Numbered from the stretch's first letter, positions 1 to 13,350 are shown. The stretch is DNA of 64,000 bases from Mesorhabditis belari (GCA_958450365.1 CAUEEP010000740.1:487501-551500), one strand, 5' to 3'. Notes: generated by a model not told the origin, from the sequence alone. Program-made: numbers and translations.

Positions 1-11
1 CTTAATTTTAG

Positions 12-729
12 ATTGGTTTTTGGAGTCCAAATAAGGTCATTCCTGAGGAAGAGGAGCCTTTCACATTGACATTAGCAGATTTGCCAGGTATTTTTCTCTA
101 AATAAAATTTAGTAATCAAACTTTTAGGGCTAATCGAGGGTGCTTCGCAAAATCGCGGAAAGGGATATCAGTTTTTGAAACATCTCGAATACTGTGGGAT
201 ACTGCTCCTGGTTATCGACGTAAATGGATTTCAATTGAAGAATTCTCTAGAAGAACCATTCAGGTATTAATAATACTCTATTTTAATTTTTAATTTTTAG
301 GAATGCTCTTGAAACGATTGCCCTCCTCAACATTGAGCTTGAAAGTTACGATAAGCGAATAACGAGGAAACCGGCGGTGGTGTTTGTAAATAAGTTGGAT
401 ATTGCAAAAGATATTGAGGTTTGTTGGGTCTGTTTATCTAAAACATTGTTTCTTTTCAGGGTGCACATCGACTTCGGGATACATTACGAGAGACAAATTG
501 GTGGAAAGATTTACCAAAGGATTTACAACCGAAGCTCCCTTTGACTTTCGATGGAGTGGTGCTCGCGTCTGCTAAAAACGGTGATATTGATGAGGTATAA
601 GTTTTGAAAAGTTCAAATCTACCTATCCTTTTTTAGTTGAAAAATCTACTGACTCGAATACACAAAAATTCGTTGATTCGAGATATTCCTGAGGATTTAC
701 TTTCTAAACCAACGAAATATCTAGTTTAA
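12..729 (+). CDS. GTPBP10: Obg-family GTPase, GTPBP10-like (3' part, 5' end outside window)
   Basis: Five exons (12-87, 128-263, 301-418, 460-594, 637-729) join in phase into 141 residues ending in TAA. The G3 region reads [20 protein letters not shown], the Obg signature, and the G4 motif is NKLD. The segment VIDVNGFQL followed by a long helix is typical of the GTPBP10/ObgH2 branch rather than of DRG or bacterial Obg. SAKNGD near the end is the G5-like SA(K/L) motif. Members of this branch are mitochondrial or nucleolar GTPases that assist assembly of the large ribosomal subunit; that role is family knowledge. The glycine-rich Obg fold and the P-loop must lie left of position 1. An AATAAA-type signal is at about 796. 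Family assignment is strong; the exact orthologue is inferred. Confidence 0.9.
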
Positions 730-1681
730 TTGTTGTTTTAGATTTTGTTGATTGTTTTTGTTAGTTTTACTTTGTTCATGTTTTATTTTTTGTAATAAAC
801 GATGCTTGAGGAAATGGTGGACATCTAATTAGCATATCGGGGATTTTCTCATTTTCCCATTTTGCACAGATGGTTAATTCTTGATGGATAGAGACTCTTT
901 GGGTTGAAAAAGGAAGGAAAGGCTGGGGCTCTCTTAGGTAAAGACAAGGCACACACCAGACGGTCATTTGCTATTGGACCTCATTATAGGTCAAGAAGAT
1001 TTTTGACAATTTCATTCATGTTTTACTTTTTGGAAATTTATCAACTACTCATCTTTTAGAATACAGCTTTGCATTTACATTAGAAACTAGTGTGAACTGA
1101 ATATTCTAGTATCGTCAGGTAATTTTCTACCAAAATCCTTTCTATTCTGCACTAGGACTGACTCTTCGGGGTTGGTCAAAATCTAAAATTCTTAAAATTC
1201 TGCAAAGAAACTGTTCATTTTTTGGTGAAAATGCCAAGAAATTCCTTCCGTCAGCGTTCTTCTTTGCACCTAAATTGAATTGGTTTCTTTTCTCGACGAG
1301 AGTACTTCATGTTGCTGCTTACTTTCCTTCACACTCTTACCGAATTTGAAGGGGAAACTCTCTCTCTCTCTCTGTGTGAATAGATCTTTGAGAAGAGATG
1401 TTGGACGAGAAGAGAAAGCTTTCATGTGAGAATGATTCATTTTTGCCCTGGGGGAATCTCGGGTATCCCTCCACCCATAGCTATAAACCAACACAGCACA
1501 TCTATCATTTCAACCTCGAAATCTGCATAAATTTTATTCTAGCAACTAAAATTAGGCAAAGAAGACGAATTGTTAGCACTTATTGGATCTTAAAGGAGCA
1601 GGGTACCATAAAAATTGTATTTCTCAAATCAGTTTTCTATGACACTTAATGTACGTAGTTTGTAAGAAAAATGCGAGTTTA

Positions 1682-1959
1682 CAGGGTGTCTCAAAAAAGA
1701 CCCCTTTTCAAAAAATTTTTTTTTTTTTTTTTGAATACCACGGTCACCACCATGAGATTTTTGCCAAAAATTAAAACTTTTTACTAGCATCATGGTGCAT
1801 AATAAACACTATTAGGATCACTATAAATTTTATTCTTACACTTTATTGCTCAGCGTTTCCTTGGAAAAGAAAAAAGTAAAAAAAAAAAAGGGTTGCAAAA
1901 AGTCAGGGGGCAGGTGCCCAAAAGGCCACAAAAATTAAAGAAATTTTTGAGACACCCTG
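1682..1959. mobile_element. MITE with CAGGGTGTCTCAAAA termini, TA target duplication
   Basis: The left end reads CAGGGTGTCTCAAAAAA and the right end carries the reverse complement TTTTTGAGACACCCTG. Both ends abut a TA dinucleotide (1680-1681 and 1960-1961). This is the structure of a Tc1/mariner-type non-autonomous element. The interior is A/T-rich and non-coding. Only one copy is seen in the window. Confidence 0.75.
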
Positions 1960-2241
1960 TAATTTTTTGAACCGGCTGGCATTTAAATACCCCGCGAAGC
2001 GTCATGTTTTTGGAGATATTCAGTTAATCAGCTAAAAATTTTCACGTGTATGCATTTGATTAGCTTCCATTGGGTTCAGTTTCTTAACTGAATATCTTTA
2101 AAACAATCGCGATGGAGTAAAACTACTATAAAACCAAGCCTTTTTGCCAATTAAATGTTTAATTGATTAGCTGAATACTTTAAGTTTTGTGGGATTGCCC
2201 GAAATATATAAAGATCCGGATTAACTTTTATGGTAACCTGC

Positions 2242-2721
2242 GGGAGTGGGACAAATGCGACCTTTTTTTGGGCGGCCGAAAGGGCGCCCACATTTTTCCC
2301 ACAAAGCGCTGGGCAGCCGACTTTTCCGGGTTATAAAAACTTTAAAAAGCTAATTTTTTAAAATTTAACCAATTTCTATTCCAAAAGTTATTTTTCTAGG
2401 TAATTTGAGGGCGTAGAATCGAAATTTTGACATATCAGAGCTTGTGGAAACAAACGGACGGATTTATACAAAGAGAAAAATCAACAATTTTCTGTAATTT
2501 GACCTAGCCGTTTTGTCTTTCAAATTGGTTCCACACGCTCTGTTATGTCAAAATTTGAATTCGACACCCTCAAATTACCTAGAAAAATAACTTTTGGAAT
2601 AGAAATTGGTTAATATTAGCTTTTAGAGCTTTTTTAAAACGCGAAAAATAATTTAAGTGGAAAAAAAGGTGCGCAAATGTCCGGGTGCGCAAAAAAAAGG
2701 TCGCATTTGTCCACTGCCACT
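2242..2721. mobile_element. Palindromic MITE family A, copy 1
   Basis: A long fold-back: the left arm starts GGGAGTGGGACAAATGCGAC and the right arm ends with its imperfect complement around 2700-2721. Inner arms hold the paired blocks about AACCAATTTCTATTCCAAAA and the complement near 2590-2615. Two further copies are at 18922-19424 and 46440-46799. No ORF; probably mobilised in trans. Confidence 0.8.
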
Positions 2722-5700
2722 TTCAGCAAACACTTATGAATGCAAATTATGAAAACCTTTGTTCCCGTAGTTTCTTAGTAGAAATTAACTTTTTAATGAT
2801 TGTTACTGTAATGCCTGTAATGCCTGTAATGGAACGCGTCACTATATTGTCACATAGTCTATTTTCTTTTCGTTTTGTTCCAAGTATTACGGTAAGTACT
2901 TGAAAATTTCACTTCAAAGACTTCAAAGATTAAGCTAGGAATACTACGGAAAAGAGTACTGAACTGGTCTTAAGCCGTAAGAAGTTAAATGCAAATTCTT
3001 CAGTAGTTGAGTTAAATGTAAAAAGTTTCGTAAGCTTTCGTAAAAAAAAACTTTCAGTTTTGTAAACTTTTGGAACTAGTCAGCAATGAAATCTTTTCTC
3101 TACTTTGTTTGTTTTTTTTTGTTTTTCGGGCTATTCAAGTCAGCAGTAGTCAATCATTTTTTGTGTGTGGCTTTACTTTTTTGTTGCGAGAGTGAAGGCA
3201 GAGATTGCCCCTCCTCACCCGGAAAAAGTGCCATTTAGCGACAGCTCGATGCCAAGTGGTGGCCGGGGACCCATTTCTGCAGATGTCCTTCGGGGGTTGT
3301 GCCCTGCCAAAGAAGGAGACTTTTCACTTCTCTCTGCAAAACTTTTTCATTCATTCACTCGATTTATGTTGTGTTTCAGTGTTTTCAATTCTCAACGACC
3401 ACGAGTAGAATTCTTGTTTTTTCCTGGATGTTTTTTCTCTTTACAATCGATTTGACATTCAATTTTCAAGCATTAAACGAAAACTTTTTGCATCAATTGC
3501 CCCATGTACTATTTAAAAGATTTGCTGCATTATAGCATATTTGAATTTAACATTTCTACAGTAAGCCAAGCTTTTCCCAAGTCAAGCAAGCTGAAGCTAC
3601 CAGGATTATCTATCGTAAGTCCTCCAAAAGATATGCTATCACTTTTAATCAGAAGAATTGAGTTTTAAATCTAACAACTGCAGATATGAGCCTCAAAGTG
3701 TACAAAGTTCTCCTTTGATTTGCATTGAAACTTTTGGTCTTGCTGAACAAACCAGAAGAACTAATTGTGGGTGGCGGGGAAAGCGAAAAGATCGAGCATC
3801 CTAATGAAATGGTGGATTGTGTCAGTCAAAAAGCGGGCGGCGAGTCCACACCAAAGAATTGAACTCTATAGAGAGTGAGAAGGGGATGGAAAAGGGGGCA
3901 AGTGCTAACTAATGAAGAGTGCTCGTCGTCCATTTGAAGAGAGACCAACACAGAGACACCCCTCCCCAAGAACATTCCCTTCTACCACTTCTTTCCGTGT
4001 AAGTACCCACTTCTCTTTTCTTCTTTTTCTTCCTTTTCCTTTTCTTCATCATCCACGGTCAATTGCTTGCCCAACATTTGCAATTCAACCACCCACAAAG
4101 GGCACCAATGATCTAAAAATTGGCATTTTGGTAGTTATTGTTTAAATTTGTTGTACAATACTTGATCGATACAATCTCTACGAAGTAGCTGACAGTCAGC
4201 GATCTTTGTGATCAGGGCAAGGTTAAGTCAAATCCATGTTCAGCTGATTTCTGACTAACTTGGCACGCAAGGCTGCCCAACTCCAGTCAGAAGTTAGCTA
4301 TGAATCACCTGTATAGATTTTAAGATCTACAGCATTTTACACATTTTGCCGATTTTCCTAGTCTGTCCCTGGACATTTCATAACAGCTTAGGGATCACCC
4401 TGTACTTTCATATTCGGGAAAGACCAATGGGTAGCTAAGATGCGTCCCTTTTCATGTCATTGAGGGAAATGAAGAGACACCCTTCTCCTTTTCTCCTAAT
4501 GGATTTTACTTTCTTTTCTCGCCTCTTGAGACCAATGATTGGCTTTGAATTGGGGGTGTCTCCCCAATTTCCCCTTAAAGAAGTGGTAGCTGACCAATGA
4601 CTTATGACCAGCGCCATTACTCCTCACAATTAGAGCCTTGAGGGGATGCCTTAGAGCCTTCTTTCACTTCCAAATGAAACTTCATTTTTGTGTGAAAATA
4701 TACGTATCATAGCAGAAGCGACAAAATTTTTGTTTATGTTTTGGTGGTGGAAGAGAAGAGAAGAGAAGGGACGCGTTTGCTCGTGAATGGGATTAGGAAT
4801 TTCTCCCTTTCTTTCAGCATTCAAGAAAAGTCGAGAAAAGTTCTTTGTATAGATGCATTTTGTTTTTTTTTCACACCAAATGGTGAAAATGAAATGAGGG
4901 GTAGAGGGCGAATAAATTTAGCAGACAAGGATCGGGTTTGTCCCTGGCTTGGCCAAGCTTGACTTGCTTTCTAGAGTCTTGACCTGGCTTAGCCTGACCT
5001 GGCGGTTTATGCAATAGTTAGGTAAATGGGTAGTTGACCAGTTGTGACTAGTACATTATTTGCTGGGTTGAGGATTTTTAAAGCTTGATAAATGCTCTCG
5101 TGTACGAAAATCATACACGATCCGCGTATCGCAATTTTTCTTGAGAAATTGTTCAGAGCTTTAGGTCCAGGAGTGTTAGACTGATACTAGATTCGACTTT
5201 CCACGCAAGAGTTCAAAGTTCATAAGCCTCACTATAAGTTTCTTACAAGTAAATTTCTTAGGTTTTTTATAAAATTCTTAAACTTTTCTCAAAAAGGTTC
5301 CCTGAAATGGTGGGGGTTTAGTTGAGAATGCATTTGGCAGAGTGCGCGGCAGCGGGTGGTGCAACACAACTAATAAGTGGCGTTTGACAGGGCTTTGAGT
5401 GGAAGGGAAGAGGAATGAAGGGGTGAAGGGTGGGGGCCGCCGAGGGCCAACGGGTGTCTGTGTGTCTGCCTGGAGAAGAAGAAGAACGGAAAATAAGAGG
5501 TGCGGGTAGAGAGAGAGTTCCCCTCCGCTTTCTCTTACATCTACCTCTTCTCTTCTGATCGAATTCCTCCTCTTTCCTTACGTGTTCCCACCTTTCTCAC
5601 ATAACTTATGCTGCTTGTTGGCCTCCAAACGAGGCGTGCCATCCTCTACTTCAACGTTTTTAAGCCCATGCCTCTTATGAGTTTGTTTTTATCTTTTGCA

Positions 5701-7403
5701 TGCTCCATTTTTGTTCCAGAATTTCTTAAGGATTTTAAAAAACTCTATCTGGACTTGTTTCGTTAACGTTTACGTTAAAACGTTAAAAATCCTTGTAATC
5801 TAGACGTCATGTAATCTAGACTGGATGTCAAAAATTGTAATCTATTTGACAAATGCTCTTGTGGTTCCTACACCAATCTTATTCTTATTCTAATAACTTA
5901 TTCATCAATCTTAGTCAATTTTATTAACAAGTTCACAAATTAAACCTATCATTCAACTGAATTAGGTCAGTTTTTTGTTGAAATTATTACTTGCTAACAA
6001 TAAGTTTCTTGACAAGATCTTGATCTGTCTAGAGGTAAAGTTTCATTTGCAACCAGTTGAAAAAAGGAATTGTTTATGGTGTGCGGGTATAAAAGAAACG
6101 TTATCCCGATTTGGGGATTGTTGAAAAAGGAAGAAAAGGATGGGAGAATGATCGAAAGAAGATTGAAGCGAGGCTGAGAATTCTATTTACGCCTCATTCT
6201 TTTTTACGCAACCATTCCCCCCAAAAAGAATAGGGGCTCTTCGTGGGAAATTGCGGTGCTCGAATCTTCTCCACAAGTGAAAGAAAGACTTTTGGGAAAC
6301 CGATTGAAGATTTTTGGGGGAAATTGGTGAGAAACTTTCTTTCACACCACAAAGACAATGGAGGAAATTTTCAATTAGGTGAGAAAGATCCCGAATTTGG
6401 AAGCAATTGAGAATCGCTTATGTGCTTTCTATCTGAAAGATTCTATATGATATTCATGAATTGTCTCCAATGAAAGTTTGGCCCTTAAAGTTACGATATT
6501 TGAAACTTGTTGTTGAATACGTTTGGGGATTATTTAGTAGCTCAAAAAAACCGCGACAATTCCATTTTTCGGTGTTTTTCGGTGACAATTCCATTCTGAA
6601 ACTAGAACGTCGGATTTTAGCGTCGGATGAACACAAAAATTTGTACTTGGGAGTTTTCGAGGTTAGTAAATCTGAATCCATTGTTAAAAATCAATTATGA
6701 ACCATGGTTACTGCCAATCCAGTCAAAAACTTTGGTAATTAAACTGAAATTGATAAAAAGACTAAAATCGAGGCCCGTTTCTGCCTTCTATACTTAAAAG
6801 CTGTGCCAAAAGCTGCGCGATTACGTAAACATGAAAATTTCATTGTTTTGCATAAGCGCGCGCCTTTTGACACACGACAGGAATGTTTTTCCACAAGAAA
6901 ATTAATAACTTTATTAGTTTTCAACATTTTTACAATCTCTCTTCATTTTTTATTAGAGGCTATGCAACTTTTGAGATCAAAAGCATCCAAATCGGTCAAA
7001 TGGGAAAGTTTTTCAATGTCGAAGTTGAGTACTCCTCAAAATGGCCAATTTCGAGTACTTGGGGATTACTGTAGCAAAAATTAATGCTAGATTCGGATTC
7101 CGCGTACCTGAAAACCCCCATATACAAATTTTCAGCTTAATCTCTCCTCATTTCTTTAGCCTACTGAACTTTATCCATTTTATATGTCTCGAAAACTTTC
7201 TCAAAGCTTTGATGAATCTTGTACCACAGTTTTAGAGAATTTCCAGCTTCTGCAAGCTATAGAACAAGCGTGGATACTGTGCAATATTTGTAATTTATCA
7301 AGATACAGAAAGCCAAAGTTATCTATAATAGAAGGCTTTCTTTGAAGAAAATCTTAAGCTTATTGCAGCCTTTTTTTTCATTTCTAATAGTAATTCTAGT
7401 TTC

Positions 7404-7608
7404 AAAAGTGATTTTTCTGCGTAAGATAGGCTCAATTCAGAAGCCAGACCTTGCCTTACAAACATTAGGACCTAGATCAACCCTGCTTCTCTCCAATTAT
7501 AGAAATATTGTTGAGAAAAGTGATTTTTCTGCGTAAGATAGGGTCAATTCAGAAGCCAGACCTTGCCTTGCAAACATCAGGACCTAGATCAACCCTGCTT
7601 CTCTCCAA
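7404..7608. repeat. Near-perfect 93-bp tandem duplication
   Basis: 7404-7496 and 7516-7608 are nearly identical (both begin AAAAGTGATTTTTCTGCG and end CTGCTTCTCTCCAA), separated by 19 bp. The few mismatches suggest a recent local duplication. No coding potential. Confidence 0.85.
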
Positions 7609-8129
7609 ATCCTACTTTTAATTCCCATCTAGAAGTTATTCGATTGTAAAACTTTTTCGGGTAAACTTTCCGGATTTCTTTTTTTTCTTTTTTTGACCCA
7701 AACGACCCAGAAGAAGATCTGTTCAATGAGTGATCGGACTAAGAAAGAGATAAATGAATGTCCACAATCTTTCCCTGGTTTCCCATCTTCTCTCTCTCTG
7801 ATCACTCTTCCCACTCATTCTTCTCATTTTTTGTTTTTTTTTTTTTTCCCACAACAGCTTCCTCTCATCCTTTTTCCCCTTTGGACAGGCGCAGAGACAA
7901 CAAATGAGTGAAAGGAAAGCACAATGTGATTGCTAGGCCCTACCCACAAAAACACCTATCTTCATCCATCATTCGCAATAAGCCTAGCTTTGGCTATAGA
8001 TTTTTAATTACTAAAAAGCTTACTATCTTTCTTTATCTTAATTTGGAAAGCTCATTACTTTCATTATCACTAACACTAAGCCGACTGGGCAACGTTTTCC
8101 TGTTATTCACTTTATTCACTTCCTTCTAA

Positions 8130-9395
8130 AATCAAATTTTTGATATTAATTTGATAGTTGATATCAAGCCAAACAAGATTACGTCAGAAAGCTAAGGCAG
8201 ATCTTTAACAGATTACTTTAGGATACTTTCTGTACATCATCTCTAGTTCTTATCAACCGTTCGAAGCAAGTCAAGAACCGATCGACTTTTCTTCAAAGGG
8301 TTTTTGTTCTGAAGAATAGAGCGGAAATTTCCCGCCAATCACTTTTTTTGGTTATTCAGTTATTGATCTTCTGGTATAAAGCTTAAGAAACTTGCTTTTT
8401 TTTCTTACTTATCTTCCTTGTCTTGCTTATCTCCCTGCTTAACTTATCTTGCTCCTTAAACTCTCGTTTTCTTTTCTTAAAATTCAAATTTGCATATAAA
8501 TCAATGAAAACCTTTTCTTTTCTTACTTTTCTTCTTAGATCTGTTCTCTGCACCTAGTTTTAACATTTCTCCCAAAGATAAAAAAAACCCTGAATACAGG
8601 TTTGCTATCAGCTGATGATCAAATCTAATGCTCATATCTAATTCAACTCCAAATAGGACTTCTCCGGCTAATTTAGTACTATTATTGGTGGTTTGGCGTG
8701 TTGGTTGAAAGTCTCGATAAGGGTCGGGTCGCTTGAAAGTGAAAGCGAATGAAAGAAGAAAAAGAAAGTGTGGTGAGATGGTTTTGAATTTCACATAGAC
8801 ACCCCATCCAGCTGAGCGAGCATAAAAAGGGGAAAATTGGCAAAAAGGACAAGAAAAGGAAGAAAAGAGGGGACAAGGGGGCATCCAATCGAATGTCGAT
8901 TCCTGGCATCATCTCTTTTTGCACATATTACACGTTTGATTTACACGATTTCATTCAGTGTCGACTTTTTGTTGCCATTGTTTTTCCTCGGTTCTTCTCT
9001 GAATATAATGTTCACCAGAGTTTCCAGTACAGCTCCACTTTACAGCCTATAGACTCAGTTAGACTTATAGTCAGTATCTGTATTCGGAAACCGTACTCTG
9101 AATCTGGCTTTGAATCATTTACTTTTTTCTATGTAGCTTATTCTTTTCTAAAACTCGGCCTGGATATCTTTCAAACTGTCTACCATACTTTAAAAGGGTT
9201 AAAAGTTATGTAAAATGCTCAGAAAATGATCGCATAGTACCGTTAACTGTAATCAGAGATGTTATAATCAAATTTTTGATAGTCGATATGAGGCCAAACA
9301 AGATATTACACCCAGAAAGCTAAGGCAAATCCAGCAAGCCCATAATTAACAGATTACTTTAGAATACTTTCTGTGCATGATCTCTAGTTCTTAAA
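8130..9395. repeat. Diverged direct duplication of about 120-135 bp
   Basis: 8130-8250 and about 9258-9395 share the order AATCAAATTTTTGAT, GCCAAACAAGAT, CAGAAAGCTAAGGCA, AACAGATTACTTTAG and CTCTAGTTCTT with small indels. They are 1.1 kb apart in the same orientation. This may be two copies of an unnamed dispersed repeat or an old segmental duplication. Confidence 0.7.
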
Positions 9396-9628
9396 TCTTA
9401 TTAATGGCTATACATTTGGCTATGATCCATCTCAGTTTTACCTCTCTATTTATTTGATATCATTTCCCGAGACTCAAATCAAAGTCTGGCAGAACTGATT
9501 GAGAAAATGAGTCAAGACGGGTGAGGGGTAATTCCTCATTTCCTTCAGCTTCTCTCTATGCTTTGCTCGGTCTGATTCGGTAAATATTTATTTTTTGTTG
9601 CTTGGCCTGCTGAGGGAAATCTTTTGAT

Positions 9629-9716
9629 GGGGAAGGGGGAGGGAAGGGGAAGGGAGAGGGAAGGGGAAGGGGGAGGGAAGGGGAAGGGGGAGGGGAAGGG
9701 AAGGGGAAGGGGCACG
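9629..9716. repeat. GGGGAAGGG-type minisatellite, G-quadruplex-prone
   Basis: A run of units such as GGGAAGGGGAAGGGGGAG on the + strand, all purine. Many G3-G5 tracts at short spacing give clear potential for G-quadruplex or triplex structure. It sits in the intergenic region upstream of jac-1. Confidence 0.85.
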
Positions 9717-10801
9717 GGGAGAGGTCCTCAACACTTCACCTTGAGCCCCAACACCCTTTTCTTAAATTTTTGAGAGCTTTTTCAATAGAAAAAAATATAT
9801 TATTATGCTCTAAGTTGAACCCGGTATTGAATGAACTCTAAATTTCTTTTTGTTACAACTTTTGAAAAGCTTTGGCGCATTTTTGTCTTAAACGATTTTA
9901 GCTTTCTTTTAGCTTTAGATTTAAGCCAAAAGATAGCTTTTAACTAGAAAATCAAAAGCTTTTAACTAGAAAATCAATTGTAATTCGTTTTTGTTTCAAT
10001 TTTTTTTTCGCAAAAATTTCTTGGCAAATGCCCAATTCGAACTTGTCAAATAGTTTTCTATCAATTCTCAATGAAATTCTTGTACTCCAGTCAATGGATT
10101 AGAGAACTAAATGAATCCCAATTTGTTGTTTTTTTACGACTTTTTTCAGCACTGCAAATTTTTTTGACGGAGTTGCGCACAGCTGTCGATTGAATGGGGG
10201 AAAGAGTTTAGGGGGAGTAGTTGGAAGATCGAGTGCATTTTATGGGTGTTGAATGGTCGGACTCCCCATGCACACACCCTGAAAATGTTTTCAACTCAAA
10301 GTCCATTCTCACGAATTTTTCTTGCTCAAAATGTTGATTTTCATTGTAAAATAAAGCCAAAAATTCTTGATTTTGAACGATTCACCGATCATTTTCTTTC
10401 GATTTACTGATTGTCCTTTTCGACTTAATCAATTACTATTCAAAAATGTTTTTAAAAGACTTTTTTTTCTGTATTTTTATCCATATTATAGAAATATTGT
10501 TGAGAATTTTGGTGAAAAAGAGGAAAAACTGGATGATGATTGTATTGTAACTGTCATATCGAAATGGGGGATCAACGATGAAATTTTTGATGTAAAAGGG
10601 GAAATCGGGAAGGGATATTTTGAGAGGAAATCAAGAGAGAAATCGCCTTTCACATCAAAGCTTTACAATTATAGATTTTTTTTCTTTTCACATCTTCATA
10701 TAAATCCCTAGTAGCCTTCCCTTATATCCCTTGTTCTTTACCGTGTTTTTTTTTGTTGATTTTATGAAGTCAAATTTCTTAAATAAACCAATCAATTTTC
10801 A

Positions 10802-10975
10802 GCGACAAGACGGTGATTTCTATGTAAATTTTGATGAAAGGCTAAAGTTAATTTTGAACGAGTGGAGGGACTCCAAAATCGAAAGAAAATCGAAAGAAAA
10901 TCAGAAAAGGAGGACCCTCCCATCTTTTAAGGATAAAACAATGGAGCCAATACCCGAAGAGACCGATGAATGGAC
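10802..10975 (+). CDS. Candidate upstream exon (58 codons), possibly 5' jac-1
   Basis: A 174-bp segment bounded by ATTTTCAG and GTTAGT that is open in one frame and reads as a charged peptide (for example DERLKLILNEWRDSKIERKS and MEPIPEETDEWT). It ends in phase 0. The composition is unlike the surrounding AT-rich noise, and an internal ATG begins MEPIPEE. It lies 2.4 kb upstream of the first firm jac-1 exon and on the same strand, so it could be an N-terminal exon of that gene. It does not splice in phase directly to 13351, so another exon would be needed. Medium-low confidence. Confidence 0.3.
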
Positions 10976-11002
10976 GGTTAGTTTTAATAGAAATAAGATA
11001 TA

Positions 11003-11166
11003 TATGTCGTATCCGTTTACGAAATTCATCCGCTAACGAATAATTCGTAGTCGGCTAGCCGCTAACGAATGATTCGCAATCGGCTAGCGAAAAATTTCAT
11101 TCGTAATCGGCTAGCTGTTCACGAATGATTCGTTAACGGCTGAATTTCGTAAACGGCTACGACATA
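11003..11166. repeat. Palindromic element with ATATATGTCG termini
   Basis: The left arm ATATATGTCGTATCCGTTTACG pairs with CGTAAACGGCTACGACATATA at the right. The interior repeats AACGAATGATTCG and CGGCTAGC several times. Its ends resemble those of the palindrome at 59987-60108. Non-coding. Confidence 0.75.
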
Positions 11167-12133
11167 TAGATTAGATTTCTTATTTTTACAATTCAATTGG
11201 ATTTTATCTTATAGCAATGAAAAAATTGTGTAACTGTAACTGTTTTTTGTCGCCTTTCTGTGTTAGAGGTCTTTCTGTTGAAATCAGGGTTTTTTTTGTC
11301 TTACTATTAGAGTAAATTCTATGCATTCACATTTAAAATCTCGATTTTCCTTTATAAATATGCAAAAATATGCAGTAAACCTTAAAAAATGCAGTAAAAA
11401 TGCAGTAAAAAATGCAAAAAAGCTACCCCTAAAACAAAATGTAGCAAAAAAAATGATTTGTTTATCCTGTTAAATTTAGCCTCATCCCTCATCGAGCTCG
11501 CGAACGACGCGAAAACGCGAAGTTTTCACGAGTGAACAAATCGACACGCTTGTTAGGTGAGTGGAAAGGGAAAAGTTCAAAAAAAAAATAATGTAAACTA
11601 TACATTTAAATAGTAAATTTTTTACCTATGCATTTCTATCCTTCGTACCAAAAAATATTAGATTTCAAGGGCTATCATTTGACACCCAAGCGCACACTCT
11701 AAGCAGCTCTAAAGCTCTAAAGCAACGCGGAGAACAGGGCGCGTTCAAAGCTAGACTACGCGACTGTACACCCGTCATTATGGCGAATATTTACTGTAAG
11801 TGGTGTTCCTTGAATTCTTTGTGTGGATATGAGTGGAGAGGAGGGTCACAGGCCATCCCCTTCAAAAGAGACGACCTTCTTCTTCTCCTTTTTTACCACC
11901 GGAATGTTTGGCTCTTTTCCCATCCAGAGAACTGTTCACCCAAAAAAGAAAAAATTTCTTTTCATCTTTTTACTCTCTTCTACTTACCCACATCTTTTTG
12001 CTAGACCTAGAAACCCCCTTTGAAGGGAAGGGGATGGATGGAAAGGAGATGACTGCACACTTTTTGTACATCGAAATTAATATTTCTCTCTCTTCCACGC
12101 AGCAACCTCCCCCCGCACCCTCCCACCACCCTG

Positions 12134-12284
<151 letters not shown>

Positions 12285-12443
12285 AACCTCAACACCCCGC
12301 ACCATTCCCCCCCCCCCCCCCGACGAATCAACAGGCCCCATCGGAAATTCTACCCAGCCACGCGGAAATACTTTTTTTTTTCTCACTTCTACTTCTTACT
12401 TCTTTCTGAAAGAATTGAAAATTTTCCTATCTTCTGGTACTGA

Positions 12444-12616
12444 ACAAACAAGGAACAGCGGTGCAGCTGCAGAGAGGGGATTAGGGACGATCAAAATGAG
12501 CTCCGCTTATCGCCCACTACGCCACACCAGCCGTTCCCCAGACCCGCAGACCGACCCGACTCACCATCCTCTTTCCATTTTGACCCACGGCCCCCACAAT
12601 CCGAACCCAAAAAGAG
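12444..12616 (+). CDS. jac-1: Candidate 5' coding exon of jac-1
   Basis: In one frame this stretch is open from 12444 and ends at a strong donor (AAAGAG, then GTGAGC at 12617) in phase 2. That is the phase required by the first firm jac-1 exon at 13351. The predicted peptide is low-complexity and Pro/Ser-rich (for example DQNELRLSPTTPHQPFPRP), as expected for the disordered N-terminus of a p120-family protein. The left boundary is uncertain. An alternative exon at about 12779-12894 could also accept it in phase (it begins NRNYSNPPTQPKRV) but ends in a phase that does not match 13351. Confidence 0.35.
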
Positions 12617-12778
12617 GTGAGCCTCCCACCCAGCCGCACCTCTCTGGGGGACCAAACCCCACGCGGGAGTCCACTGACGAGCTGAGCACATCTGTAATTA
12701 GGGATTGCAGTTCCAAAGTGGTGCACCCCCGACGCGCAGAAAGATTTTTACGTTTGCACATTTATGAATCTTAGAGCA

Positions 12779-13241
12779 ACAGAAATTATTCCAATCCGCC
12801 AACTCAGCCAAAAAGAGTGCCTGTTTTTCAAACGAGCCCACAGTTTCTCCCCAGCCTCACTCACTCAATAGATTACCAACATGTCCCAGGAGGTGAGCCG
12901 TGCCCCCCCCCCCCCACAAGTACCACCAAAAAAGGGCACTCGGCACAGGGGAGCAAGGGAAAACAAGTGCTATTGATGAACGACTCATTCCACACCCCCC
13001 GGGCCCACGAACACTCCAAAACGAGCCAAAGCCTTTGATCGGGAATTATCCCATACTCCCATGGGGGGACCCCTCCACCATGGACACTGGATCCAGATCT
13101 AAGCCCACGCAGCCAGCGCCCCCCCCCACAACACCCACTGACCACAAAATCAAAGCACAACCAACGAACTCCATCCCCCCCCCCCCACAACCCAACCAAG
13201 GCCCTGAAGGATTTACTAATATTCTACAACAATTGATTTAG
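12779..13241 (+). other. C/A-rich, GT-poor segment with overlapping proline-rich frames
   Basis: The segment is much more C-rich than its surroundings. Two frames read as plausible Pro-rich protein: one begins NRNYSNPPTQPKRV and reaches a GTGAGC donor at 12895; another runs from about 12900 to a TAG at 13239-13241 (it contains IPHPPGPRTLQNEPKP and GFTNILQQLI). There is almost no GT dinucleotide after 12975, so the second frame cannot splice onward. It could be a terminal exon shifted by a mis-sized C run, a decayed element, or non-coding. I do not assign a function. Confidence 0.35.
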
Positions 13242-13350
13242 AGAGCCAATAGCTTGAGCAGGAGAGGATGGCGTAGTACATTTGTTTTTATGAAATTTTT
13301 GATTTTACTTGAAAAAAGTTCGCTTCTTATAATCTCATTTCATTTTTCAG

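Larger units (their letters stand above)
730..10801. other. Gene desert upstream of jac-1
   Basis: About 10 kb with no exon chain I can support. ORFs here are short, AT-rich or pyrimidine-driven and lack codon structure. The segment holds a TA-flanked MITE, a palindromic MITE, a tandem duplication near 7.4-7.6 kb, a direct duplication at 8.1 and 9.3 kb, CT-rich runs and a G-rich minisatellite. Several GC-richer islands (about 3170-3320, 5330-5650, 6080-6360) may be regulatory sequence for jac-1, but nothing in the bases alone proves it. Confidence 0.6.

Noticed and set aside
8501..8884. 127-codon minus-strand ORF
   Set aside because: Made of Phe/Leu/Ser/Pro from a purine-rich plus strand; no domain and no conservation signal visible.
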